Shown: positions 1 through 5,348 of the stretch, one piece after another
Layout of the letters: the number at the start of each line of letters is the position of its first letter
How positions within the stretch are numbered: the first letter of the stretch is position 1
Source: a bacterium
GTDB lineage: Bacteria > Desulfobacterota > Binatia > UBA12015
NCBI GenBank assembly: GCA_018970825.1
Contig: JAGWVP010000248.1
Coordinates: forward strand, 1 to 5,348
DNA: 5,348 nucleotides
Reading direction: 5' to 3'
Translations under genes and position numbers: made by a program
The notes under the pieces: model-generated
What the model was told of the DNA's origin: nothing
The model's database searches: none
The model's input: only the letters and a program-made list of their open reading frames with translations

Positions 1-798
1 CGTCGCGGCCCGGTAGGGATCGGCCTCGGCGAAGAGGCTCGCATCCTCGACGGCTCGTGCGACCTGCTCTCCGTCGAGATCGCCGCGGGCCAGGACGGCG
101 AAGCCGTAGCGCACGCTCGCACGCGCCCGGCGACGGTCGGTCAGGTTCGAGAGGATGCGCAGGTGGGCGCGGCCGCCCGAGATTTCCGCGACGAGCGGAG
201 CCGTCCCCTCCGCGATCGTGTTGATCGCGTTGGCGCCCATCGCGTCGCCGACCTCGACGAGGAGATGGACGACGACGTAGGTCCGCCCGAGGGGCGCCTG
301 TACGACCCGGGCTTCGACGCCGCGCGATCCGCCGCCGCGCCTCGCCATGCCGGGCTCGATCTCGTCGACGCGGGCTCGGATCCGGGCTTCGGCACCGAGG
401 ATGCGTGCGCAGGCAGCCTCGGGGTCCGCCACGTCGACCAGCTGGATCTGCGCGATCATGCACGGCGGGTCGCTGCTCGCGACGAACCCTCCGTCGGCGC
501 GGGCGAGCCTCGCCGCGTTGCTCGCCGCGGCGATCACCGAGGGCTCCTCGGTGACCATGGGGACGAGCAGGTCGCGGCCGTTCACGACGAAGTTGAGCGC
601 GACGCCGAGCGGAAGCGCGTGGACCCCGATCGTGTTCTCGGTGAGGCGCGCCGCGGTCTCGAGCGTGAGCGGGGCGGCGTTGCGCAGCGCCTCGGCTTCC
701 GCCGCATCGAGACCGACGACCTCGGCGATCCAGCGCTGACGCTCTTCGACGGTCTTCTCCTGAAAGCCCGGGAGGCGGGATCCGGTGGCACGGGTCAT
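1..798 (-). CDS. mvaA: Class II hydroxymethylglutaryl-CoA reductase (partial, C-terminus outside window)
   Basis: This enzyme interconverts HMG-CoA and mevalonate using NAD(P)H, the committed step of the mevalonate pathway, in the cytosol. The frame is open from the ATG at 798 to the left edge (266 codons; about 430 is usual), so the C-terminal part is missing. Class II motifs are clear: ENTIG at residues 54-58, EEPSV at 84-88 (holding the catalytic glutamate), GGF then MIAQIQL at 103-120, the nucleotide-binding DAMGAN at 185-190, and LRILSNL at 213-219. The visible part ends in DPYRAAT, which in the Pseudomonas mevalonii enzyme is followed directly by the HNKG segment with the catalytic lysine; that lysine, the later aspartate and the catalytic histidine therefore lie outside. 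No membrane segments are seen, as expected for class II. The ATG overlaps the isomerase stop codon as ATGA, so translation is probably coupled. NADH versus NADPH preference cannot be judged here. Confidence 0.96.
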   Translation of the reverse strand, partial: MTRATGSRLPGFQEKTVEERQRWIAEVVGLDAAEAEALRNAAPLTLETAARLTENTIGVHALPLGVALNFVVNGRDLLVPMVTEEPSVIAAASNAARLARADGGFVASSDPPCMIAQIQLVDVADPEAACARILGAEARIRARVDEIEPGMARRGGGSRGVEARVVQAPLGRTYVVVHLLVEVGDAMGANAINTIAEGTAPLVAEISGGRAHLRILSNLTDRRRARASVRYGFAVLARGDLDGEQVARAVEDASLFAEADPYRAAT

Positions 799-1952
799 GC
801 CCGCCCCCGGGGCGTCCGGCGCGGGCCGTTCACGGCCGCCCAGCCCTGCAGTCGCGGCCCGAGGACCACCGGCACCCTGCGAAGGTCGGCGAGCGTACGA
901 CTGCCCGTGAGCAGCATCGCCGTCCGCAGTCCGTCGACGAGGTCCTGGAGGAAGGATCGGGCGCCTTCGACACCGCCCGCGCGGTAGGCCTGGTAGACCG
1001 GGAGCGCGACCCCCGCGAGCGAGGCTCCGAGGGCGATCGCCCGTGCGACGTCGAGCCCGTCGCGCACGCCGCCGCTCGCGACCACCTCGAACCCGAGATC
1101 GCGGACCCCGAGCAGGCCCGCGGCGGTGGGGATTCCCCAATCCCGAAAGGTCTCCCCGATCCGGGCCGCGCGGTCGCCCCGCAGCGCCTCGATGCGGACC
1201 CAGGAGGTCCCCCCGGCACCCGAGACGTCGAGGTGCCGGACACCCGCGGCGCGAAGCCGCGTCGCGACCGTGCGGGAAATTCCGCAACCCGTCTCCTTCG
1301 CGACGACCGGCACTCGCAGTCCGCGGGCGAGGCGCCGGAAGGTCGCGGTCCCGTCGCGGAAGTCCCTGTCCCCCTCGGGCTGGACGAGCTCCTGCGCGAC
1401 GTTCAGGTGGATGCAGATGGCATCCGCTTCGAGGGCGTCGACGAGTTCGGCGAACTGCCCGATCTCCATCGAGCGGGCCTGTGCGAGTCCGATGTTCGCG
1501 AGCAGAACAGTCGTCGGTGCGAAGCGACGTACTTCGTAGGTCCACCCGCTGTCGCGGCGCTTCTGCATCGCGCGCTGGCTGCCGACGCCGAAGGCGATTC
1601 CGAACTCCTCGGCGAGGGATGCGAGGTCGCGGTTGACCTCGAATGCACTCCCGGTGCCCCCGGTCATTCCGGTGATCACGAGCGGGGCCCGCAGCCGTTT
1701 GCCGAGCCAGCGCGTCGAGCAGTCGACTTCGTCGAACGACAGGTCGGGCACCGCGTCGTGCAGCAGATCGACTTCCTCGAGGAGGGTCGTCTTGCGCAGC
1801 GCCTCGACGTCCTCGCGCAGGCAGAGGTCGAGGTGCGCTTGCTTGCGCTCCGCGATCGCGTCCGCCGCCCTCGAAGTGCGGGAGGCCCGCGCGGGTCCCT
1901 GCGATCCGGTCTTCGCGGGCCGCCCCGCGACCCTTCGCTTGCGCTCAGCCAC
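795..1952 (-). CDS. fni: Type 2 isopentenyl-diphosphate delta-isomerase (FMN-dependent)
   Basis: This enzyme interconverts isopentenyl and dimethylallyl diphosphate using reduced FMN and Mg2+. Family motifs run in order (numbered from the GTG at 1952): ERKQAHL 35-41 near the usual family N-terminus, GMTGGT 95-100, GVGSQRAM 122-129, NIGLAQ 153-158, HLNVAQELVQPEGDRDF 182-198 (with the conserved Gln and the Mg2+-binding Glu), AKETGCG 218-224, GAGGTSW 245-251 and ASGGVRDGLDVA 292-303 (FMN phosphate binding). The core is full length and intact. The start is uncertain: GTG 1952 overlaps the kinase stop by 8 bp and has GGGGTG about 5 nt upstream; GTG 1964 and ATG 1979 (394 residues, 35-bp overlap) are alternatives. 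The frame is open up to 2105, but anything that far upstream would lie deep in the kinase gene. With any of these starts the protein is about 385-394 residues against the usual 330-350, because of a basic, Ala/Arg-rich N-terminal extension of about 30 residues. Confidence 0.96.
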   Translation of the reverse strand: MAERKRRVAGRPAKTGSQGPARASRTSRAADAIAERKQAHLDLCLREDVEALRKTTLLEEVDLLHDAVPDLSFDEVDCSTRWLGKRLRAPLVITGMTGGTGSAFEVNRDLASLAEEFGIAFGVGSQRAMQKRRDSGWTYEVRRFAPTTVLLANIGLAQARSMEIGQFAELVDALEADAICIHLNVAQELVQPEGDRDFRDGTATFRRLARGLRVPVVAKETGCGISRTVATRLRAAGVRHLDVSGAGGTSWVRIEALRGDRAARIGETFRDWGIPTAAGLLGVRDLGFEVVASGGVRDGLDVARAIALGASLAGVALPVYQAYRAGGVEGARSFLQDLVDGLRTAMLLTGSRTLADLRRVPVVLGPRLQGWAAVNGPRRTPRGRA

Positions 1953-3051
1953 GAAGCACCCCACGCGCGCCGTCGGCATCGACCCGGGCCCCCCGGTCGA
2001 GGACGACCGCGAGAGGAACGAGTCCTGCTGCGCGCCACGAGGATCGAAGGGCCACGGCGTGATCGTCTCCCACGAGGGCGATCGCGCAATCCCCGCCACC
2101 CGCACCGGAAACCCGGGCGACGGCCCCCTCGCGCCGGGCGACCTCGACCGCGAGCCTCAGGCGCGGGGTGAGGATCGGCAGGGTCGCGATCGGGGCGAGC
2201 CGCTCGAGCCAGCGGCCCGAGGCCGCAAACGCCTGCCGGACCTGTTCCGCGACACCGCATCGAAGCGCCCCGACGAACAGCCGCGTCGCCTGCTCCATGC
2301 CCTCGGTCCAGACCTCGAGGACGCGCCGTTCGGGCCCCTCGAAGCCGCGCCCGTAGCGGCTCGCCCGCGGGCCGGTCCGGGCAGCACGCCCCGTCGCCAC
2401 CGCCTCGAGCGAGACGCCGACCGGGAGCGCCAGGCGCTCGACGACGAGGGCTCGCGCGGGGTCGGCGCCCAGGGCGGCCGCGGCTTCCGCGAGCGATCGA
2501 GGAGACGGGATGCGGTCGAGTCCGGTGATGGCCGAGATCCCGCCGCAGGTCGAGGCGACGACGTCCGCCGCCGATCCGCCCCCCTGGGCGGTGCGGTGAG
2601 CGAGGATCGCGGTCGCGACCCGCGTGGAGGCCCCGTGATCGCTCGCCGGATCTTCTCCCGCGACGGCTCGGCAGGCGGTCACGACGGCGACCGTCGCGGC
2701 CGCGCTTCCACCGAGTCCGGTCTTGTCGGCGCCCGGCGCGTCGAGGTCGCCCGCGGTCTCGAGATCGAGGTCGATCCCTTCGAGCCCGCCCGACCGTGCG
2801 GCGAGCCAGGCGGCGAACGCAACGAAGCGCAACTCGGCGGGGGCGGCCTCCGCGGTGGCGGGCTCCGTCCCGATCATGCACCTGCGCGCGCCGTCGCCGA
2901 TCGCGATCCGACCGCGGCCCGGCCGCCACGAGGCGCGGCACGAGACCCGGCGGGACACTGCGGCCACGACGGCCGTGCCGCCGCGGGTCGCGGCGTACTC
3001 GCCGGCGACGAACAGCTTGCCGGGCGCGGACACGGTCAGGTCCAGGGACAC
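1945..3051 (-). CDS. mvaK2: Phosphomevalonate kinase (GHMP kinase family)
   Basis: It phosphorylates mevalonate 5-phosphate to the 5-diphosphate with ATP. The 368-residue protein has the three GHMP-kinase motifs in order: APGKLFVAGEYA at 9-20, the ATP loop KTGLGGSAAATVA at 110-122, and SGAGGGDCAIAL at 315-326. The APGKLF-AGEYA opening and the AQGGGSAADVVAS segment at 156-167 (with the candidate catalytic Asp163) are typical of phosphomevalonate kinase rather than mevalonate kinase, and length fits (about 360). One oddity is GLGGSAA where the family usually has GLGSSAA. The GTG at 3051 was chosen: it has GAAGG just upstream and overlaps mvaD by 16 bp. GTG 3033, two bases past the mvaD stop, is possible but has no ribosome binding site and would begin right at the SAPGKL motif. 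It sits between its pathway neighbours, consistent with acting just before MvaD. Mevalonate kinase activity is a less likely alternative. Confidence 0.92.
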   Translation of the reverse strand: MSLDLTVSAPGKLFVAGEYAATRGGTAVVAAVSRRVSCRASWRPGRGRIAIGDGARRCMIGTEPATAEAAPAELRFVAFAAWLAARSGGLEGIDLDLETAGDLDAPGADKTGLGGSAAATVAVVTACRAVAGEDPASDHGASTRVATAILAHRTAQGGGSAADVVASTCGGISAITGLDRIPSPRSLAEAAAALGADPARALVVERLALPVGVSLEAVATGRAARTGPRASRYGRGFEGPERRVLEVWTEGMEQATRLFVGALRCGVAEQVRQAFAASGRWLERLAPIATLPILTPRLRLAVEVARREGAVARVSGAGGGDCAIALVGDDHAVALRSSWRAAGLVPLAVVLDRGARVDADGARGVLRG

Positions 3052-4034
3052 GGGCCTTCGAGGATGGCGACACCGGGACCGGGACGAGCCCGGATCACCC
3101 GGGAGACCCCGGGGATCTCGGCGAGGCGAGACGCGACCGCGTCGAGGTCCGCTCCGGCACACAGCACCTTCACCTGGGGGCCGGCGTCCATCGTGAACCA
3201 ACCGCGAAGCCCCTCGCCCCGCATCCGGCGCACGAGCGCGATCACCTCGAGCGTGGGCGGCGCCCAGTAGAGAACCGGCGGGCGGGCCGCGATCGCGGTT
3301 GCGTGCATCCGCAGGCAGTTCTCCTCGGCGATCGTCCCGGCCCGCTCGAGGTCGCGCCGCGCGATCGCGACGCGCATCGCGGAGAGGTCGTCCTCCTGGG
3401 CCGCGAGCCAACCGGGGTAGAGAGGCGAGGTCCGGGCCACGTGCTCCATCGCGTCGCGCGAGCCGACGTCCTTCTTGCCCTCGTTGACGACCGCGACGGC
3501 CATCGCGACGTCCCATTCGCCGACGCCCTGGAGCGGTGTCGCGACCGAGTCCGCACCGTCGTCGCGATCGCCCCGGCTCCACTCGACGAAGCCACCGAAG
3601 ACGGATCGCGCCGCCGAACCCGAGCCCCTGCGGGCGAGGGCGGAAAGATCCACCAGGTCGATGCGCCCCCCGCACGCCGCCGCCCCGGCCGCGGCGGTCG
3701 CGGCGAAGATGGCCGCCGACGAGGCGAGTCCGGCGGCGACAGGGAAGTCCGCGACCACGCGGACCGAGAGCGGGTCCTCCCCGAACCGGGTCGCGACGAG
3801 GTCGAGGAACTCCTCCATTCGTCGAGCGGGCGTCCCTTCCACGACCCGCCCGTCCTGGCGGAAGCGGGGTTCGCCCGCCTCGGCCCGGGCCACCGTCGCC
3901 GTCGCGGTGAGTTCGGCGAGCGTGAGCGAGATGCTGCCGGTCGCAGGAAGGTTCAACTCCGGGTCGCGCTTGCCCCAGTACTTCACGAGGGCGACGTTGG
4001 CGCAGGCCCTTGCTGTGGCACTCTTCGGGGTCAT
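3036..4034 (-). CDS. mvaD: Diphosphomevalonate decarboxylase
   Basis: It converts mevalonate 5-diphosphate to isopentenyl diphosphate with ATP hydrolysis and loss of CO2. The 332-residue length is standard. Diagnostic motifs are NVALVKYWGKRDPELNLP at 13-30, the GHMP ATP loop DFPVAAGLASSAA at 96-108, RRGSGSAARSVFGGF at 135-149 (phosphate-binding Ser/Arg), RDAMEHVARTSPLYPGW at 193-209, and FTMDAGPQVKVL at 280-291 with the catalytic Asp283. The usual DAGPN here reads DAGPQ. The ATG at 4034 was chosen because it gives the family-typical N-terminus of about a dozen residues before NVALVKYW; GTG 4058 would add eight residues (with an Arg-rich MHRRTRP start) and has a slightly better purine tract upstream. 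It is the first gene of the tightly overlapping mevalonate block, and its stop lies inside the start region of the phosphomevalonate kinase gene. Confidence 0.97.
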   Translation of the reverse strand: MTPKSATARACANVALVKYWGKRDPELNLPATGSISLTLAELTATATVARAEAGEPRFRQDGRVVEGTPARRMEEFLDLVATRFGEDPLSVRVVADFPVAAGLASSAAIFAATAAAGAAACGGRIDLVDLSALARRGSGSAARSVFGGFVEWSRGDRDDGADSVATPLQGVGEWDVAMAVAVVNEGKKDVGSRDAMEHVARTSPLYPGWLAAQEDDLSAMRVAIARRDLERAGTIAEENCLRMHATAIAARPPVLYWAPPTLEVIALVRRMRGEGLRGWFTMDAGPQVKVLCAGADLDAVASRLAEIPGVSRVIRARPGPGVAILEGPCPWT

Positions 4035-4096
4035 GGTCGGACGGGTCCGACGATGCACTCTCGCCCCGCCGGACGGCGCATCGCACCGGAGCCCGC

Positions 4097-4125
4097 CCTA
4101 TACCCTCCCGGGACGCGCAGGGAAA
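4097..4125 (-). promoter_or_regulatory. Candidate sigma70-like promoter for the mevalonate operon
   Basis: On the minus strand TTTCCC (4125-4120) and TATAGG (4102-4097) are spaced by 17 bp. TATA is rare in this GC-rich DNA, and the site lies in the 146-bp gap between the small gene and mvaD, about 60 bp before the mvaD ATG. The -35 match is poor, so this is only a candidate; read-through from the small gene is equally possible. Confidence 0.25.
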
Positions 4126-4180
4126 CGGCCCGTCCGCCGGGGGCGAAGTGCCGATCTCGACGGTGGCCGACTCGCCCGGA

Positions 4181-4351
4181 TTACGAGGCTCGCGCCTCGA
4201 CGAGGCCCATCGGCAGCAGGTCCCCGGGAACCGCCTTCGCCTGGAGACCGAGGACGGCCCCGAGGGCAACGAGGGAGTTCTCGTTCATCATGAGGAGCCT
4301 CAGGTCCCGTTCGGTGACCAGGGGCTCCGTCGAATCGAGCCGCTCTTCCAT
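4181..4351 (-). CDS. Small protein of unknown function, 56 residues
   Basis: I do not recognise this protein. It is an ATG-to-TAA frame starting MEERLDSTEPLVTERDLRLL, with a Leu/Ala/Val-rich middle (SLVALGAVLGLQAKA at residues 26-40) and ending PMGLVEARAS. Support for coding: third codon positions are nearly all G or C like its neighbours, the amino-acid mix is balanced (acidic N-terminus, few Arg/Pro runs) unlike the Arg/Ser/Pro-rich shadow frames of this window, and an in-frame TAG twelve bases before the ATG fixes the start. The predicted structure is probably helical. The hydrophobic stretch is too short and too interrupted to call a membrane segment. There is no strong Shine-Dalgarno; only TTAGG about 8 nt upstream. 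It lies on the same strand between the ferritin-like gene and mvaD, with 125-bp and 146-bp gaps, so a shared transcript is possible but not shown. Confidence 0.6.
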   Translation of the reverse strand: MEERLDSTEPLVTERDLRLLMMNENSLVALGAVLGLQAKAVPGDLLPMGLVEARAS

Positions 4352-4357
4352 GGTGCG

Positions 4358-4385
4358 AGCCTAAGACCGCCAGCGGTTCGCGCAA
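4358..4385 (-). promoter_or_regulatory. Weak candidate promoter of the 56-residue gene
   Basis: On the minus strand TTGCGC (4385-4380) and TAGGCT (4363-4358) are 16 bp apart. The second hexamer fits the TAnnnT pattern and ends 6 nt before the ATG at 4351, the geometry of leaderless genes. Each box matches the sigma70 consensus at only three of six positions. The AGG could instead act as a weak ribosome binding site. Confidence 0.2.
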
Positions 4386-4433
4386 GACCCGTGGCATCAG
4401 GCATTTCCCGAGGGTGAGTCGGCCGCGCGGAGA

Positions 4434-4465
4434 CCTTCGACGCGCAACGCGCTCTCGGGCGAAGG
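4434..4465 (-). other. Imperfect hairpin downstream of the ferritin-like gene
   Basis: Starting 12 bases after the ferritin-like stop codon, the minus strand can fold CCTTCG with CGAAGG around an inner GCGCG-TTG-CGCGT stem, with a 7-base bulge on the 5' side. No T-run follows, so it is not a standard intrinsic terminator. It might stabilise a 3' end or be chance in GC-rich DNA. The rest of the 125-bp gap (4352-4476) shows nothing else clear. Confidence 0.25.
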
Positions 4466-4476
4466 AGCCGGCTTCC

Positions 4477-5073
4477 TCAGGCCTGCTTCGCCGCGCGGGA
4501 ACGTCGCGGGGCAGCGGCCGAGGCCATCGCGGGCGAGGTTCGTCCGAGGCGGCGTTCGAGGAGTGCGTCGGCGCGGGCGAGCAGTTGTGCGTCCTTCGTG
4601 TGGGTCTCGATCATGTAGCTCAGGTCGCCGATGTCGTGGATCAGCATCTTCACCGCCTGCTCCCGCCAGGTCGGGTCGGAGACCACCTGGAGCAGGTCGA
4701 CCACGACGTCCTCGAGTTCCGATCCCTCGAGATCCACCGCCATCTCGAACGCGCGGTGCGAGTCGATGCCGCGCTTGGTCTCGCGACGGTAGCCCGCGAG
4801 CAGGGACCGGAGGCGGACCCCGGTCGAGGTGTCGAACAGGATCTTCGCCTCCCCGGGGAGCGCAGGGTCGTTCTTCACGATCGTCTCCACGAGGACGAGC
4901 GCGCCGTAGTGAGCGGCTTCGCCGCGGGCCATGCCGAGCCAGAAGCCGCGAAGCTCGTCGTCTTCGGCGAACGTGCGGACGAACGCGGCGTAGAGGTCCA
5001 TCGTGCGACGCTCGAGGTCGAGGGCGACCTCGAGGGCCTCGGGAATCGTCACGCGCCGGAGCGAGGACGGCAT
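4477..5073 (-). CDS. Ferritin-like / rubrerythrin-like domain protein
   Basis: This is a 198-residue, probably cytosolic four-helix-bundle protein. Helix 1 (about 11-36) carries ALDLERRTMDLYAAF with Glu21. Helix 2 (about 41-65) carries the ExxH metal motif in GEAAHYGAL (Glu52, His55). Helix 3 (about 104-131) is acidic with Glu110, Glu116, Glu119 and Glu121. Helix 4 (about 136-160) has MLIHDIGDLSYMIETH, where a second ExxH is not present in standard form; His146, Asp147, Asp150 and Glu155 are possible ligands. A basic Ala-rich tail (about 178-198) looks disordered. Known relatives bind a diiron centre and act in peroxide reduction or iron handling; the substrate here is unknown. The ATG at 5073 has no clear Shine-Dalgarno; upstream lies TAAGAC ending 6 nt before it. 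There is no signal peptide and no rubredoxin Cys4 domain (no Cys pairs at all), so it is not a full rubrerythrin. A role linked to isoprenoid synthesis is not indicated. Confidence 0.8.
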   Translation of the reverse strand: MPSSLRRVTIPEALEVALDLERRTMDLYAAFVRTFAEDDELRGFWLGMARGEAAHYGALVLVETIVKNDPALPGEAKILFDTSTGVRLRSLLAGYRRETKRGIDSHRAFEMAVDLEGSELEDVVVDLLQVVSDPTWREQAVKMLIHDIGDLSYMIETHTKDAQLLARADALLERRLGRTSPAMASAAAPRRSRAAKQA

Positions 5074-5151
5074 GATCGAGTCTTAGCAGGGACGGTCGGC
5101 GGCGAGTAGGGCCGGGCCACGTTCGTCGGGATCGCGTGCTAGGGCTTGGGT
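5074..5151. promoter_or_regulatory. Divergent intergenic region, presumably with promoters for both flanking genes
   Basis: The 78-bp gap separates two genes transcribed away from each other, so promoters for both should lie in or near it. Extended -10-like elements TGCTAAGAC (minus strand, 5088-5080) and TGCTAGGGC (plus strand, 5137-5145) each end 6 nt before the respective start codon. I found no convincing -35 boxes. The AGGG of the second could instead be a ribosome binding site. Confidence 0.35.
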
Positions 5152-5348
5152 GTGGACGAATCGGACGAGAACCGTTTCGAGCTGGCCCTGCGAGAGTTGA
5201 CCACGCTCCACGGCGCCACGGTCGGCCTCTTCGCCTGCGTCGAAGCCTCGGAGCGAGCATTCGCCGACGGTCTCCGGGTCGGCGACCAGGTGAGACGCGC
5301 GGTCCGGCAGGGGCGACGGGACCGGCCCGGCGCCTCCGACGTCGAGGC
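5152..5348 (+). CDS. Hypothetical protein, N-terminal part only
   Basis: I do not recognise this protein. A frame opens at GTG 5152 and continues without a stop to the right edge (65 codons). It starts MDESDENRFELALRELTTLH, followed by GATVGLFACVEASERAFADG and an Arg-rich stretch (about 47-58). Support for coding: AGGG seven bases before the GTG, strong G/C preference in third codon positions, and a balanced, soluble helical composition in the first 45 residues. The opposite-strand frame here is the Arg/Pro-rich type expected of shadow frames. It is divergent from the ferritin-like gene. Without the rest of the gene no domain or function can be assigned. Confidence 0.6.
   Translation, partial: MDESDENRFELALRELTTLHGATVGLFACVEASERAFADGLRVGDQVRRAVRQGRRDRPGASDVE

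Noticed and set aside
163..987. 274-codon open frame on the plus strand at the left end
   Set aside because: It is antisense to the clearly conserved HMG-CoA reductase and has Arg/Asp/Gly-rich composition without motifs.
1633..3270. 545-codon open frame on the plus strand opposite the isomerase and kinase genes
   Set aside because: It lies antisense to genes with clear family motifs, and its product is an Arg/Gly/Pro/Asp-rich mix with no domain. Long antisense frames are expected when third codon positions are nearly all G/C.
4063..4145. Imperfect GC-rich inverted repeat (CGCCCCGCCGGACG near 4063 and its near-complement near 4131)
   Set aside because: The arms match only with an indel or mismatch and consist almost wholly of G and C. 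This is easily chance at this composition, and no T-run or known riboswitch shape goes with it.
3052..4269. Long upstream extension of the phosphomevalonate kinase frame across mvaD (774 codons in all)
   Set aside because: The kinase family begins at APGKLF, just after 3051. The upstream part is an Arg/Gly-rich shadow of mvaD in another frame, so a fusion protein is not supported.
2796..4364. 522-codon open frame on the plus strand opposite mvaD and the small gene
   Set aside because: It has Arg-rich low-complexity composition and no recognisable motif, and mvaD on the other strand is certain. It is a shadow of GC-rich coding.
4098..4397. 99-codon minus-strand frame overlapping the 56-residue gene
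   Set aside because: Its product is rich in Arg, Pro and Gly and looks like a shadow. The overlapping 56-codon frame has much better codon use and composition.

Overview
The window is a very GC-rich piece of bacterial DNA (GC or C/G almost always in third codon positions). It is dominated by a minus-strand mevalonate-pathway operon. The genes match bacterial families: a class II HMG-CoA reductase, a GHMP-type phosphomevalonate kinase, a bacterial-type diphosphomevalonate decarboxylase and an FMN-dependent type 2 isopentenyl diphosphate isomerase. A high-GC bacterium that uses the mevalonate route instead of, or beside, the MEP route fits lineages such as Myxococcota or other delta-proteobacteria-like groups. 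That placement is an inference from gene content and composition, not something proved here.

Layout, read in the direction of transcription (right to left). A ferritin-like/rubrerythrin-like diiron-type protein lies at 5073-4477. It is followed by an unrecognised 56-residue small protein (4351-4181). A short intergenic stretch with a weak candidate promoter comes next. Then come mvaD (4034-3036), phosphomevalonate kinase (3051-1945), type 2 IPP isomerase (1952-795) and HMG-CoA reductase (798 to the left edge, cut after 266 codons, just before the catalytic-lysine region). The last four genes overlap by 16, 8 and 4 bp, so they almost certainly form one transcript with translational coupling. 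At the right edge, a plus-strand gene of unknown function begins at 5152. It diverges from the ferritin-like gene across a 78-bp gap and runs off the window.

Together the operon genes cover reduction of HMG-CoA to mevalonate, phosphorylation of mevalonate 5-phosphate, decarboxylation to IPP, and interconversion of IPP and DMAPP, the two C5 isoprenoid precursors. Mevalonate kinase and HMG-CoA synthase are not in the window; they could lie beyond the left edge, downstream of HMG-CoA reductase. No mobile element, CRISPR array, tRNA or rRNA was seen. The less ordinary points are the undescribed small protein, a basic N-terminal extension on the isomerase, a shared TA-containing hexamer exactly 6 nt before three start codons, and some variant active-site motif residues. 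I did not find a convincing novel multi-gene system.
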